Position numbers and translations under genes: made by a program
Notes under the pieces: model-generated
Told to the model about the DNA's origin: nothing
Seen by the model: the letters and a program-made list of their open reading frames with translations, nothing else
Database searches by the model: none
DNA from: Nitratidesulfovibrio oxamicus
GTDB lineage: Bacteria > Desulfobacterota > Desulfovibrionia > Desulfovibrionales > Desulfovibrionaceae
Direction: 5' to 3'
Assembly: GCF_015731765.1 (NCBI RefSeq)
Contig: NZ_VRYY01000221.1
Span: forward strand, 1-50,074
Length of the DNA stretch: 50,074 nucleotides
Shown: in pieces, positions 7,046-16,320 of the stretch
Position numbering within the stretch: position 1 is the first letter of the stretch
Layout of the letters: each line of letters opens with the position of its first letter

Positions 7046-9508
7046 CTAGTGCGCCGTGGATACGGGCGGGGTCACGTCGCAGCCCGCGCCTTCGCGCAGG
7101 GTGCGGAAGAGCGGCAGGCCTTCGTCGGCGCGACCGGAGAAGATGGCTTCGGCCTCGCTTTCCAGGGCCAGGGGCAGCACTTCGTCCACGTGGTCCACGA
7201 AGGTGATGGTCAGGTCCTTGAGGATTTCGTCGGGGACGTCCTTGAGGTCCTTCTTGTTGTCACGCGGCACGAGCACCTTGGTGATCAGACCCCGGTGCGC
7301 GGCCAGCAGCTTTTCGCGCAGGCCGCCGATGGGCAGCACGCGACCGCGCAGGGTGATCTCGCCGGTCATGGCCACGTCGTTGCGCACGGGCACGCCGAGC
7401 AGCGCCGAGACCAGCGAGGTGGCCAGGGTGATGCCTGCCGAGGGGCCATCCTTGGGGGTGGCGCCTTCGGGCACGTGCACGTGGATGTCGATGTCCTTGT
7501 GGAAGTCGCTGCGCAGGCCGAACATGTTGGACCGCGAGCGCACGTAGGACAGGGCGGCCTTGGCCGATTCGGTCATGACGTCGCCGAGCTTGCCGGTGAT
7601 GACCACCTTGCCGGTACCGGGCATGAGGGCGGTTTCCACCATCAGCAGTTCGCCGCCCAGTTCAGTCCAGGCAAGGCCGGTGGTCACGCCCACCTGCGCG
7701 TTGGCCTCGCGCTCGCCGTAGCGGAACTTCTTCACGCCCAGGAACTGGGACAGGTTCTGCCGGGTGACGGTGACGGTCTTGTCCAGGTCGTCGGCCTCGA
7801 CGATCTGCATGGCCACCTTGCGGCACACGCCCGCCAGTTCGCGCTCGAGGTTACGCACGCCGGCCTCGCGGGTGTAGGTGCGGATCATCTCCAGCACGGC
7901 GTTGTCCGACATCTTCACGTTCTCGGGCTTGATGCCGTGCGCCTCGATCTGCTTGGGCAGCAGGAATTCACGCGCGATGCGGCGCTTTTCCGTTTCGAGG
8001 TAGCCGGGCAGCCGGATGATTTCCATGCGGTCCTGCAACGGCAGGGGGATGGAATGCAGGCTGTTGGCCGTGGTGATGAAGAACACCTGCGACAGGTCGT
8101 AGTCCATGTCCAGGTAATGGTCGTTGAAGGTATTGTTCTGCTCGGGGTCCAGCACTTCCAGCAGGGCGGCGGAAGGGTCGCCCCGGAAGTCCATGCTCAT
8201 CTTGTCGATTTCGTCCAGGCAGAACAGGGGGTTGTTGAACTTCACCCGCTTCAGCGACTGGATGATCTTGCCGGGCAGCGCACCCACGTAGGTGCGGCGA
8301 TGGCCGCGGATTTCGGCTTCGTCGCGCACGCCGCCAAGGGAAAGACGCACGAACTCGCGGCCCGTGGCCTTGGCCACGGATTTCGCCAGCGAGGTCTTGC
8401 CCACGCCGGGGGGGCCGACAAGGCACAGGATGGGGCCCTTCAGGCGGTTCACCAGCTTCTGCACGGCCAGGTACTCAAGGATGCGCTCCTTGGGCTTTTC
8501 CAGGCCGTAGTGGTCGGCGTCGAGAACCGTACGGGCCTTCTCGATGTCGATCTCGGTTTCCTTCAGGGTGTTCCACGGCAGGTCGAGGATCCAGTCCACG
8601 TAGTTGCGCACCACGGTGTACTCGGCGGACGAAGGGGGCATCTGGCGCAGCTTCTTCATCTCGCGCAGGGCCTTCTCGCGCGCCTCGTCGGGCATGTTCT
8701 TTTCCGCCAGGCGCTGTTCAAGCTCGTTGACCTCGGCCTGGGGGTCTTCCTCGCGGCCCATCTCCTTGTGGATGGCCTTGATCTGCTCGTTCAGGTAGTA
8801 CTCGCGCTGGTTGCGCTCCATCTGGTTCTTGACGCGGTTCTTGATGCGCTTTTCCATGGACGAGATGGCGATCTCGCCCTGGAGCAGCTCGTACACCTTT
8901 TCAAGGCGCACCACCGGGTCTTCCAGTTCCAGCACTTCCTGCTTCTTGCGATAGTCCACCTTCAGGTGGGGCATCACCGCGTCGGCGAGGCGACCCGCCG
9001 TGTTGATGGCGGTGATGGCCAGCAGGGTTTCCTGCGCCAGCTTCTTGTTGATCTTGCTGTATTCCTCCAGGGCCTCCTGCGTGGCGCGCACCAGCGCCTC
9101 CGACTCGGCGGTCAGGGCGTCGGATTCGCGCAGGGGCAGGATGGAGGCGCGGGGAAATTCGCCCTCGCCTTCTTCGCCAAGGGCTTCCCAGCGGGCGCGG
9201 TACAAGCCCTCGAACAGCACCTTGATGGTGCCGTCGGGCAGTCGCAGCAACTGCAGTATCTTGCTGACGGTGCCGACCTCGAACAGGTCCTCGCCGCCGG
9301 GCTTTTCCACTTCGGGCTCGCGCTGGGCCACCAGGAATATCTTCTTGCCGTAATCGGAGATGGCGTTCTCGATGGCCCGGATGGACGCCTCGCGCCCCAC
9401 GAACAGGGGCACGATGGAGCGCGGGAACATCACCACCTCGCGCAGCGACATCAGCGGCAGGTCCAGAACGGGACGGGCCTTTTCGCCATCAACGTCGAAA
9501 TCGCTCAT
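7046..9508 (-). CDS. lon: ATP-dependent protease La (Lon)
   Basis: LonA-type serine protease that degrades damaged and regulatory proteins as a cytosolic hexamer. The 820-residue protein has the usual layout: N-terminal LON substrate-binding domain (about 12-205), helical linker, AAA+ module with Walker A GPPGVGKT (365-372) and Walker B LFCLDEID, then the protease domain with catalytic Ser690 in PKDGPSAGI and Lys733 in [12 protein letters not shown]. Length matches the family. A promoter candidate lies about 95 bases upstream. It is downstream of clpX on the same strand but separated by 412 bases and a terminator, so it is likely its own unit. Confidence 0.97.
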   Translation of the reverse strand: MSDFDVDGEKARPVLDLPLMSLREVVMFPRSIVPLFVGREASIRAIENAISDYGKKIFLVAQREPEVEKPGGEDLFEVGTVSKILQLLRLPDGTIKVLFEGLYRARWEALGEEGEGEFPRASILPLRESDALTAESEALVRATQEALEEYSKINKKLAQETLLAITAINTAGRLADAVMPHLKVDYRKKQEVLELEDPVVRLEKVYELLQGEIAISSMEKRIKNRVKNQMERNQREYYLNEQIKAIHKEMGREEDPQAEVNELEQRLAEKNMPDEAREKALREMKKLRQMPPSSAEYTVVRNYVDWILDLPWNTLKETEIDIEKARTVLDADHYGLEKPKERILEYLAVQKLVNRLKGPILCLVGPPGVGKTSLAKSVAKATGREFVRLSLGGVRDEAEIRGHRRTYVGALPGKIIQSLKRVKFNNPLFCLDEIDKMSMDFRGDPSAALLEVLDPEQNNTFNDHYLDMDYDLSQVFFITTANSLHSIPLPLQDRMEIIRLPGYLETEKRRIAREFLLPKQIEAHGIKPENVKMSDNAVLEMIRTYTREAGVRNLERELAGVCRKVAMQIVEADDLDKTVTVTRQNLSQFLGVKKFRYGEREANAQVGVTTGLAWTELGGELLMVETALMPGTGKVVITGKLGDVMTESAKAALSYVRSRSNMFGLRSDFHKDIDIHVHVPEGATPKDGPSAGITLATSLVSALLGVPVRNDVAMTGEITLRGRVLPIGGLREKLLAAHRGLITKVLVPRDNKKDLKDVPDEILKDLTITFVDHVDEVLPLALESEAEAIFSGRADEGLPLFRTLREGAGCDVTPPVSTAH

Positions 9509-9602
9509 TCATTCCTCCAGAACGGCGGCAGGAGCCGCCGGGTGCCCGCGCGCCGGAAGGGGGCGCGGGAGCCCCGCATGCGAGACGGGGCGCAATGCAC
9601 AC

Positions 9603-9630
9603 AAACTAGTGTCCCGATTCCCGTTGTCAA
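9603..9630 (-). promoter_or_regulatory. Candidate lon promoter
   Basis: Minus strand TTGACA (9630-9625), 16-base spacer, TAGTTT (9608-9603). The start would be near 9596, about 90 bases before the lon ATG. Confidence 0.45.
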
Positions 9631-9803
9631 CGCATCCACCGATGGACCGCCGGGGGATTGCCGTGGTTCCCTGCGGGGTACCGCACGAAAATCCGCAGTT
9701 GACGCCAGGCCGGATGGCCGATGCACGGATGACCGCATGGAAAGTTTCCCCAAATGCGGGGGTAAGGGGCGGACTCCGGCGACGGGGCCGACGGGTTGCC
9801 CAT

Positions 9804-9850
9804 GGGCGTCAGGGGCTTTAGGGGCTTTAGGGGCGTCAGGGGCGTCAGGG
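9804..9850. repeat. Five tandem 9-base repeats
   Basis: Units gggcgtcag, gggctttag, gggctttag, gggcgtcag, gggcgtcag in a row between clpX and lon. Two unit types alternate with a 3-base difference. No function evident. Confidence 0.85.
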
Positions 9851-9884
9851 AACCGCATCCGCACGGGTGCGGGACAAAACCATG

Positions 9885-9912
9885 ACGGCGCGGCCCTTGC
9901 GGACCGCGCCGT
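9885..9912 (-). terminator. clpX terminator
   Basis: Nine-base stem ACGGCGCGG / CCGCGCCGT with a 10-base loop directly after the clpX stop; on the minus strand it is followed a few bases later by TTTT. Confidence 0.6.
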
Positions 9913-9920
9913 TGCATTCA

Positions 9921-11174
9921 CTAGGAGCCGGTCTTGGCCTCGGTGTGGTAGATCATCACCGGTTCGCGGCTTTTCTCCACCACGGCGCGGTTGATGACGC
10001 ACTCCTTGATGTCCTGCTGCGAGGGCAGCTTGTACATGATGTCAAGCATCACCGATTCCATGACGTTGCGCAGGCCGCGCGCGCCGGTCTTGCGTTCGAT
10101 GGCCTGGGTGGCGATGCTCTTCAGCGCGTTGGCGGTGAAGCGCAGGTTCACCTTGTCCAGTTCGAACAGCTTCTGGTACTGGCGCACCAGCGCGTTCTTG
10201 GGCTCGGTAAGGATGCGCACCAGGTCGTCCTCGCTCAGCTCCTCCACGTGGGTGACCACGGGGATGCGGCCCACGAACTCGGGAATCAGGCCGAACTTGA
10301 CGAGGTCGTTCGGATGCACCTGGCCCAGCAGTTCGCCGAAGGGCAGATCCTTGCGGGTGGCCACCTTGGCGCCGAAGCCCATGGCCCCGCCGCCGATGCG
10401 CTGCCCGATCAGCTTGTCCAGCCCGATGAACGCCCCGCCGAGGATGAACAGGATGTTCGAGGTGTCCATCCTGATGAATTCCTGCTGCGGGTGCTTGCGC
10501 CCGCCCTTGGGCGGGATGTTGGCCTCTGTGCCTTCGATGATCTTCAAGAGGGCCTGCTGCACCCCTTCGCCCGACACGTCGCGGGTGATGGAGGGGCCGT
10601 CGCCCTTGCGGGAGATCTTGTCGATTTCATCGATGTAGATGATGCCCTTGGACGCCGCCTCGATGTCGTAGTCGGCGTTCTGGAGCAGCTGGACCAGGAT
10701 GTTCTCCACGTCCTCGCCCACGTAGCCGGCTTCCGTCAGGGTGGTGGCGTCGGCAATGGCGAAGGGCACCTTCAGCACGCGGGCCAGGGTTTTCGCCAGC
10801 AGGGTCTTGCCGCTGCCGGAAGGACCGATGAGCAGGATGTTGCTCTTTTCCAGCTCCACCTCGCCGCCAAGGGCGCTGGCGAAGAAGACCCGCTTGTAGT
10901 GGTTGTGCACCGCCACGGACAGTATCTTCTTGGCCTGGTGCTGGCCGATCACGTATTCGTCTAGCTTGGCCTTGATCTCGGCGGGGGTGAGCAGCTTGCC
11001 CTCTTCCACCGTTTCGGTGATGTGCTCCTGCGCGATGATCTCGTTGCACAACGAGACGCATTCGTCGCAGATGTAGACGCCGGGCCCGGCAATGAGGCGC
11101 TGCACGGCGTCCTGCCCCTTGCCGCAGAAGGAACAACGCAGCTCGCGTTCCGAGCCGCCCTTGGTATTGGCCAT
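9921..11174 (-). CDS. clpX: ATP-dependent Clp protease ATP-binding subunit ClpX
   Basis: AAA+ unfoldase that recognises substrates and feeds them to ClpP. The 417-residue product begins MANTKGG at ATG 11174; a longer upstream frame runs into clpP and is not used. The N-terminal zinc domain has Cys14, Cys17, Cys36 and Cys39 (CSFC / CDEC). Walker A is GPSGSGKT (117-124), Walker [11 protein letters not shown], and the ClpP-docking region carries IGF-like [10 protein letters not shown] / MGFGAK context. The gap to clpP is 7 bases, so the two form one operon. Confidence 0.96.
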   Translation of the reverse strand: MANTKGGSERELRCSFCGKGQDAVQRLIAGPGVYICDECVSLCNEIIAQEHITETVEEGKLLTPAEIKAKLDEYVIGQHQAKKILSVAVHNHYKRVFFASALGGEVELEKSNILLIGPSGSGKTLLAKTLARVLKVPFAIADATTLTEAGYVGEDVENILVQLLQNADYDIEAASKGIIYIDEIDKISRKGDGPSITRDVSGEGVQQALLKIIEGTEANIPPKGGRKHPQQEFIRMDTSNILFILGGAFIGLDKLIGQRIGGGAMGFGAKVATRKDLPFGELLGQVHPNDLVKFGLIPEFVGRIPVVTHVEELSEDDLVRILTEPKNALVRQYQKLFELDKVNLRFTANALKSIATQAIERKTGARGLRNVMESVMLDIMYKLPSQQDIKECVINRAVVEKSREPVMIYHTEAKTGS

Positions 11175-11181
11175 GATGTAC

Positions 11182-11787
11182 CTACTTCGCTTGGTTCTGC
11201 GTGGCATCCCGCCGCGAGGTGAGGATGCTGTCGATGATGCCGTATTCCTTGGCCTCGGCGGGTCCCATGAAGTAATCACGCTCGGTGTCGTCGGCAACCC
11301 GCTCCACGGGCTGGCCGGTGTGGCGGGCCATGATTTCGTTCAGGTTGGCCTTCATGCGCAGCACTTCGCGGGCATGGATGTCGATGTCGCTGGCCTGGCC
11401 GTGAAAGCCGCCCGAGGGCTGATGGATCATGATGCGGCTGTTGGGCAGCGCGTGGCGCATGCCGGGGGCACCGGCGGCCAGCAGCAGCGCGCCCATGCTG
11501 GCGGCCTGGCCCAGGCACAGGGTGGCCACGGGCGAGGTGATGTACTGCATGGTGTCGTAGATGGCCATGCCCGCCGTCACCGAGCCGCCCGGCGAGTTGA
11601 TGTACAGGTAGATTTCCTTCTCGGGGTTTTCCGATTCGAGGAACAGCAGCTGCGCGCAGATGAGCGAGGCGACCTGATCGTCGATGGGGGTGCCGAGCAG
11701 GATGATACGATCCTTCAGCAAGCGCGAATAGATGTCGTAGGCGCGTTCTGAACGGCCCGAGGTCTCGATGACTATGGGAACTGGCAT
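11182..11787 (-). CDS. clpP: ATP-dependent Clp protease proteolytic subunit ClpP
   Basis: Serine peptidase of the Clp machine, forming a tetradecameric chamber. The 201-residue protein starts MPVPIVIET at ATG 11787 with GGAGAGG as ribosome binding site. The catalytic triad is Ser98 (GQAASMGA), His122 (MIHQPSGG) and Asp171 (ERDYFM). Length matches E. coli ClpP. It is cotranscribed with clpX downstream; trigger factor lies upstream across a 519-base gap, the same tig-clpP-clpX-lon order seen in many bacteria. Confidence 0.97.
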   Translation of the reverse strand: MPVPIVIETSGRSERAYDIYSRLLKDRIILLGTPIDDQVASLICAQLLFLESENPEKEIYLYINSPGGSVTAGMAIYDTMQYITSPVATLCLGQAASMGALLLAAGAPGMRHALPNSRIMIHQPSGGFHGQASDIDIHAREVLRMKANLNEIMARHTGQPVERVADDTERDYFMGPAEAKEYGIIDSILTSRRDATQNQAK

Positions 11788-12306
11788 GTGCCTCTCCTGC
11801 GTGTATCGGCGTGAACTGTCGCGCGCCGCGCGTGCTGCCGTGTGCGTTGGTGATGCCGGGTCCGGGCTGGTGGTGGATTCCGGAGCACGGGCCCGGGGTA
11901 CGGGTTCCGCCGCCAGCCCGCCAATCGACCGGGTTCGTGATGTTGGCGCGCACCCGGCGACTGCGCGTGCCGCATCGCCTCCGGAGATGTCCTGACATGT
12001 CCGGAACGACCGCCGGGGCGGATGCGTGGGCGGCGCGAAACTGACGTGTTGCCCAAAGGATAGCAGAAGACCGCCCAGCACCACAAGAAGCCCGTGACGG
12101 CCCGGCCTCCCGGCTGCACGTCTGCACTCCGGGGGCGGGGCGCTCGCGCAGTGCGACTTTCATCCTTCTTGTCGGCTGAAAGCCGCGATGCTTTACGAAC
12201 CACCCCGCGAAAACAAAGGCAGGGAAGGTGCGGGTGCACCCCCCCTGCTCCGAACGTGCGTGCATGAACCGGGCAGGCCGGTTCGCGTGCTCGGGCCAAG
12301 CAGCCG
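11788..12306. other. Intergenic region between tig and clpP
   Basis: 519 bases with no recognisable gene. It includes a clpP promoter candidate (12057-12086) and a short stem gaaccgg / ccggttc (12266-12284) just past the tig stop, without a T tract. Longer frames here extend the clpP and tig genes only in shadow. Confidence 0.55.
12057..12086 (-). promoter_or_regulatory. Candidate clpPX promoter
   Basis: Minus strand TTGTGG (12086-12081), 18-base spacer, TATCCT (12062-12057), implying a leader of about 260 bases. It does not resemble a heat-shock sigma-32 site. Confidence 0.35.
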
Positions 12307-13605
12307 CTACTTCGCGGCGGGCTCCACCTCGGTCACGGCGGCCTTCTCGTAGATGGCGTCCATGGCCTTGTCGGCCAGCATGCGGTCGCGCAGCGAGAAG
12401 ATCAGGTTGTTCTTGATGTAGTGGTCCTTCAGGGCATTGTAGTCCTGGCTGGAGCGCATGGCGATCTGCTGGATCTGGGCGTCGATCTCCTGCTCGTTCA
12501 CTTCCACGCCTTCCTTGCGGGCGGCTCGCAGCAGGAATATCTGGGTGCGGGTCACCTGCTCGGCTTCGGGGCGCACTTCGGCGCGCAGTTCCTCGGGCTT
12601 CTTGCCCAGGGATTCCATGCTCTTGCCCTGGCGTTCCAGCTTGGAGCGCATGTCGTCCAGCAGATGACCGACATACATGTCCACCATGGATTCGGGCAGG
12701 GGGAAGTCCACAATCTTCAGCAGCTTGTCCAGCATGGTCTTCTGGGCGGTGGCCTTCACCAGCTGGGTGCGGCTTTGCATGTAGGAAGAGGTGACCGCCT
12801 CGCGCATCTTGTCCATGGACTCGAAGCCGCCGGCCTTCTGGGCCAGGTCGTCGTTGGCCTCGGGCAGGCGGCGTTCCTTCACGGCGTGCACCTTGACCTT
12901 GACGGTCAGGCTCTTGCCCGCAAAGTCGGGGTTGATGAAGTCCGCCGGAAAATTCAAGGGGCCTTCGCCCTCCTGGCCGGGGGCCAGGGTCTTCACCAGG
13001 TTCTCGAAGTCTTCCAGGGCCTGGCGGTCGCCAAGGTTCATCTGGAAGTTTTCGGCGCTGATGCCTTCGACGGGCTGGCCGTTTTCGAAGGCGGCAAAGT
13101 CCAGCACCACCACGTCGCCGTCCTTGCCGGGGCGCGCTTCGGCCACGGGCACAAGTTCGGCCATGTTGGTGCGGATGCGGGTGATGACTTCATCCACTTC
13201 CTTCTCGTCCACCACGGCCTTTTCCTGCTCCACGGCAAAGCCGTCGTAGTCGGGCAGGTCGAATTCGGGCAGCACTTCGAAGGAGATGCTGTATTCAAAG
13301 GGGGTGCCGCGTTCCAGTTGCCCGCCGTCGAAGTCGATGCGCGAAATGGGGTTGGCGTCCAGCGCCGTCATCACCTCATTGATATGCACGTTGACGAGGT
13401 CCTGGGTGGCCTCGTTGTAGATTTCCTTGCGGAAGCGGCTTTCGACCAGGTTCGAGGGCACCTTGCCCTTGCGGAACCCGTCGAGGCTCATGTTGGTGCG
13501 GTACATGGCGATGGCGGCGGACAGGGCGGCCTCCACCTCTTCAACCGGCACCGAGATGTTGACCTTTTTCTTGACCGGGGAAATATCTTCGACGGTATAT
13601 TCCAT
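12307..13605 (-). CDS. tig: Trigger factor (ribosome-associated chaperone)
   Basis: Ribosome-bound peptidyl-prolyl isomerase that shields nascent chains at the exit tunnel. The 432-residue protein starts MEYTVEDISP at ATG 13605 with AAGGAG upstream. The ribosome-docking signature is GFRKGKVP (43-50), binding uL23 near the exit. An FKBP-type domain spans roughly 155-245, and the long helical C-terminal arms follow. A tRNA-Leu gene lies 79 bases upstream on the same strand and may share a transcript. Confidence 0.95.
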   Translation of the reverse strand: MEYTVEDISPVKKKVNISVPVEEVEAALSAAIAMYRTNMSLDGFRKGKVPSNLVESRFRKEIYNEATQDLVNVHINEVMTALDANPISRIDFDGGQLERGTPFEYSISFEVLPEFDLPDYDGFAVEQEKAVVDEKEVDEVITRIRTNMAELVPVAEARPGKDGDVVVLDFAAFENGQPVEGISAENFQMNLGDRQALEDFENLVKTLAPGQEGEGPLNFPADFINPDFAGKSLTVKVKVHAVKERRLPEANDDLAQKAGGFESMDKMREAVTSSYMQSRTQLVKATAQKTMLDKLLKIVDFPLPESMVDMYVGHLLDDMRSKLERQGKSMESLGKKPEELRAEVRPEAEQVTRTQIFLLRAARKEGVEVNEQEIDAQIQQIAMRSSQDYNALKDHYIKNNLIFSLRDRMLADKAMDAIYEKAAVTEVEPAAK

Positions 13606-13684
13606 GGTGCTGCGCTCCTTGTGAAAGTCTGTTTGTGCCCTGCGCCCCGGCCCGCCCCGTGGCGGGAAAGCGGCGCGGCGGCGC

Positions 13685-13769
13685 TGGTGCCGGGGGCGGG
13701 GATTGAACCCGCACGGTGTGAACCACTGGCTTCTAAGACCAGCGCGTATACCAGTTCCGCCACCCCGGC
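13685..13769 (-). tRNA. tRNA-Leu (anticodon UAG)
   Basis: Cloverleaf on the minus strand with acceptor GCCGGGG / CCCCGGC, anticodon stem CUGGU / GCCAG around loop CUUAGAA (anticodon UAG), a long type-II variable arm, and T arm GCGGG-TTCAATC-CCCGC. The CCA end is encoded. UAG reads CUA and other CUN leucine codons. Confidence 0.95.
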
Positions 13770-13877
13770 AGTGCGACGGCGCGATCCTGGCCGCCAGCCC
13801 GACGCCCTCGCCGTGCGGCAGTGCGCATTGCGGAAGGAGGCCTGACGACGGTTCGGCAACGCTTCGGAAAGCCCGCT

Positions 13878-13906
13878 CCTTTACCATTTGTGCCAGCAGA
13901 GCGCAA
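13878..13906 (-). promoter_or_regulatory. Candidate promoter of tRNA-Leu / tig
   Basis: Minus strand TTGCGC (13906-13901), 17-base spacer, TAAAGG (13883-13878), about 100 bases before the tRNA. Consensus match only. Confidence 0.35.
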
Positions 13907-13989
13907 GCCTGTGCCGGGACAGCCGCGTCACACTGGAACGGGTACCACGCGCCCGCAGGATCGGGCGTGTCCGGCCCTTTTCCCCCATG

Positions 13990-14006
13990 CCCCCCCCCCC
14001 CCCCCC
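13990..14006. repeat. 17-base homopolymer C tract
   Basis: Uninterrupted run of 17 C on the plus strand, lying between the divergent tRNA/tig and LysR/selD units, about 110 bases before the LysR start. Confidence 0.9.
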
Positions 14007-14079
14007 ACGGCACTCCCGCGCCTGCCGCACGGCATCCAAGGAACACATGAGAAAGATGGTTTCCAACCCGCCAGCTTTC

Positions 14080-14108
14080 TTGACGTATCGCTTTCATCAA
14101 TATACACA
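14080..14108 (+). promoter_or_regulatory. Candidate promoter of the LysR-selD operon
   Basis: TTGACG at 14080-14085 with TATACA at 14101-14106 (15-base spacer) or TACACA at 14103-14108 (17-base spacer). The start would fall at or next to ATG 14115, implying a nearly leaderless message; no Shine-Dalgarno is visible there. Confidence 0.35.
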
Positions 14109-14114
14109 ATCAGC

Positions 14115-15077
14115 ATGCTGGATTTCAGAAGACTCGAAGCGTTCTGCAAGGTTTACGAACTGCGCAGCTTCTCGCGGGCCGGGGCGGACCTGTTCCTGTC
14201 CCAACCCACCATCAGCGCGCATGTCCTTGCACTGGAAAAGGAACTGGGCGTGCGCCTGCTGGACCGCATGGGTCGGCAGGTGCTGCCCACGCCCGCCGGA
14301 GAAGTGCTGTACCGGCGCGCGTCGGAGGCGTTCGCCAGCCTTGCCGCCGCAGAGGCCGAAATCGGCCAGTTGCGCGACGAGGTAAGCGGCGACCTTGTGG
14401 TAGGCGGCAGCACCATACCCGCGCACCACGTCCTGCCGGATGTCATCGCCGGGTTCGTGCGCACCTACCCCGCAGTGCGCGTGCACCTGCGCGTGGGCGA
14501 CACGGCGGACATCGTGCAGCGCGTGACCGACGGCGAACTGATGCTGGGCCTTGTGGGCGCGGTGGATTCGCACCCCGATCTGGTGTTCGAACCGCTGGTG
14601 GACGATGAACTGGTGGTGGTGGCCGCGCCGGAACTGGCGGGCGGAAGGCGACACGTCCAGACGGAGGAACTGGCCCAGTGGCCGTGGGTCATGCGCGAGG
14701 CCGGGTCCGGCACCCGGCGCACCTTTGCCGAGGCGCTGGCCGTCGCAGGCATGGACGTGCGGCGGCTGCCGGTGGCCCTGGTGGTGGACAGCACCCAGGC
14801 TGTCGTGCAGTACGTGCGCGCGGGCCTTGGCGTCAGCGCCACCTCGCGCCTGGCCGTGGCCGAAAGCATCGCCCGTGGCGAACTGGTGGAACTGCAACTG
14901 GACGATTGCCGTCCGGCGCGCCAGTTCCACTCGGTACGCCATGCCCGGCGACACCAGTTCCCGGCGGCGGTGGCCTTTGCCGCCTACCTCGGCGAGCATA
15001 CCCGCCACCTGCGCAACGGCCATGCAACGGGCGCCGAGGCAGGCAACAGCAAGACCCGTCACAAGGACAAGGCATGA
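14115..15077 (+). CDS. LysR-family transcriptional regulator linked to selD
   Basis: 320-residue LysR-type regulator. The N-terminal winged helix-turn-helix (about 1-60) has MLDFRRLEAFCKVYELRSFS and AGADLFLSQPTISAHVLALE, both typical. The C-terminal two-lobed effector domain runs from about 90 to 295. A His/Lys-rich tail follows. ATG 14115 fits the family start; a much longer upstream frame has no resemblance. The stop overlaps the selD start as ATGA (15074-15077), so the two are translationally coupled. This suggests a regulator of selenium or sulfur-related genes; the effector is unknown. Confidence 0.9.
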   Translation: MLDFRRLEAFCKVYELRSFSRAGADLFLSQPTISAHVLALEKELGVRLLDRMGRQVLPTPAGEVLYRRASEAFASLAAAEAEIGQLRDEVSGDLVVGGSTIPAHHVLPDVIAGFVRTYPAVRVHLRVGDTADIVQRVTDGELMLGLVGAVDSHPDLVFEPLVDDELVVVAAPELAGGRRHVQTEELAQWPWVMREAGSGTRRTFAEALAVAGMDVRRLPVALVVDSTQAVVQYVRAGLGVSATSRLAVAESIARGELVELQLDDCRPARQFHSVRHARRHQFPAAVAFAAYLGEHTRHLRNGHATGAEAGNSKTRHKDKA

Positions 15078-16126
15078 GCCGCATCCGTCTGGTCGATTCG
15101 GTCAAGGCCGCCGGTTGAGCCGCCAAGGTGGCTCCGGGGGACCTGGAGCGCATCCTGGCGGGGCTGCCGCGCGACCCGTCCGTCGAAGACAGGGTCATCG
15201 TGGGCACGCGGCACAACGAGGACGCGGCCGTGGTGCGCCTGCCCGGTGGGCAATCCATCGTGCAGACGCTGGATTTCTTCACGCCCATCGTCAACGACCC
15301 ATACCGCTTCGGGCGCATCGCCGCAGCCAACGCCCTGTCCGATGTCTACGCCATGGGCGGCGAGCCGTGGTGCGCCATGAACATCGTCTGCTTTCCGGTG
15401 AAGCGGCTGCCGGAATCCATCCTGGCCGACATCCTGCGCGGCGGGTCCGACGCGTTGCGAGAGGCGGGCGCTGCGCTGGTGGGCGGCCACAGCGTTGAAG
15501 ACGACGAAATCAAGTACGGACTGTCCGTCACCGGCCTCATCGATCCAGAGGCCATCGCCTCCAACGCCGGGTTGCGCACAGGCGACCGGCTGCTGCTTAC
15601 CAAGCCGCTGGGCACCGGCATTCTGGCCACAGCCGTCAAGGCCAACTGGCCCGGTTGCGACGCCCACGAGGAAGAACTGTTCCGCTGGGCTTCGCGCCTG
15701 AACAAGGGCGCGGGCCGAGTGATCCGCGAGTTGCGCCTGAAGGCTGCCACCGACGTCACCGGCTTCGGCCTTGGCGGGCACTGCCTGGAAATGGCCGGGG
15801 CCTCCGGGGTCACCGTGGCCCTCGACACCGCCGCCCTGCCCGTGCTGCCCGGTGTGCTGGAACTGGCGGCCATGGGGCTGGTCCCGGAAGGCAGCCACGC
15901 CAACCGCGCGTACTGCCACAAGCACGTGCATACGGCACCCGGCGTCAGCCCGGTGCTGGCCGACGTGGCCTTCGACGCCCAGACTTCGGGCGGCATGGTG
16001 CTGGCCGTGGCGCCTGACCAGGTGGACCGGGCGACGGCGCTGCTGGCCGAAACCGGTGACCCTGCCTACCCCGTTGGCGAAGTGCTGGAGGCGCTGCCCG
16101 GCGGCGTGCGACTGGTGCTGCGCTAG
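15074..16126 (+). CDS. selD: Selenide, water dikinase SelD with selenocysteine at the active site
   Basis: Makes selenophosphate from selenide and ATP for selenocysteine and selenouridine synthesis. The reading frame starts at ATG 15074 and has TGA at 15116-15118 as codon 15, in GUAAK, where E. coli SelD has Cys17 and Lys20 (here Sec15 and Lys18). Homology continues without break: HNEDAAVV, SIVQTLDFFTPIVNDPYRFG, ANALSDVYAMGG, ATDVTGFGLGGH. The full product is 350 residues, the family length; calling the gene from GTG 15128 would delete the catalytic residue. A hairpin just after the TGA fits a bacterial SECIS. The gene overlaps the LysR stop by 4 bases. Confidence 0.93.
15119..15149 (+). promoter_or_regulatory. 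Candidate bacterial SECIS hairpin in selD
   Basis: Immediately after the in-frame TGA: arms GCTCC (15131-15135) and GGAGC (15145-15149) around a 9-base G-rich loop GGGGGACCT. Its distance from the UGA suits SelB-dependent selenocysteine insertion. Confidence 0.55.
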
Positions 16127-16180
16127 CAGGCACGGCGCAGCAGCCCCTTACCGCCCGGCCTCGGCGGGCAGCGCGCCCTG

Positions 16181-16190
16181 CCCCCCCCCC
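16181..16190. repeat. 10-base C tract
   Basis: Run of 10 C in the selD-rplQ convergent intergenic region. Confidence 0.85.
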
Positions 16191-16217
16191 AACACGCCAC
16201 ATGCACCGGAAATGAAC

Positions 16218-16246
16218 AAGGGCCGCCCAGGACGGGGCGGCCTTTC
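16218..16246 (+). terminator. selD terminator
   Basis: Stem AAGG-GCCGCCC / GGGCGGC-CTTT with loop aggac, followed by T-rich sequence; about 90 bases past the selD stop. Confidence 0.8.
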
Positions 16247-16256
16247 TCATTCGAAA

Positions 16257-16291
16257 TAAAAAACGGGGCGAACCCTGCGGTCCGCCCCGTT
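16257..16291 (-). terminator. Terminator of the alpha ribosomal operon
   Basis: Minus strand stem AACGGGGCG / CGCCCCGTT followed by six T, 30 bases past the rplQ stop. A textbook intrinsic terminator. Confidence 0.9.
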
Positions 16292-16320
16292 GATGTGCAT
16301 GATGCCGAAGGCGTTCCCGA

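Larger units (their letters stand above)
9509..9920. other. Intergenic region between clpX and lon
   Basis: 412 bases holding the lon promoter candidate, five tandem copies of a 9-base unit, and the clpX terminator hairpin. Short minus-strand frames here translate the 9-mer into a Pro-rich string and are not considered genes. Confidence 0.6.

Noticed and set aside
9627-9917. Pro-Leu-Thr repeat peptide encoded by the 9-mers
   Set aside because: No start signal, overlaps the clpX terminator, and only reflects the DNA repeat.
6929-9994. 1021-residue plus-strand frame over lon
   Set aside because: Antisense to lon, low-complexity His/Leu/Val composition, no domain.
13821-14114. N-terminal extension of the LysR gene
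   Set aside because: The extra ~98 residues include the poly-C tract and have no family resemblance; LysR proteins begin at the ATG 14115 position.
15128-16126. Short selD starting at GTG 15128
   Set aside because: It would omit the catalytic residue; the upstream ATG with an in-frame TGA fits the family N terminus and overlaps the LysR stop neatly.
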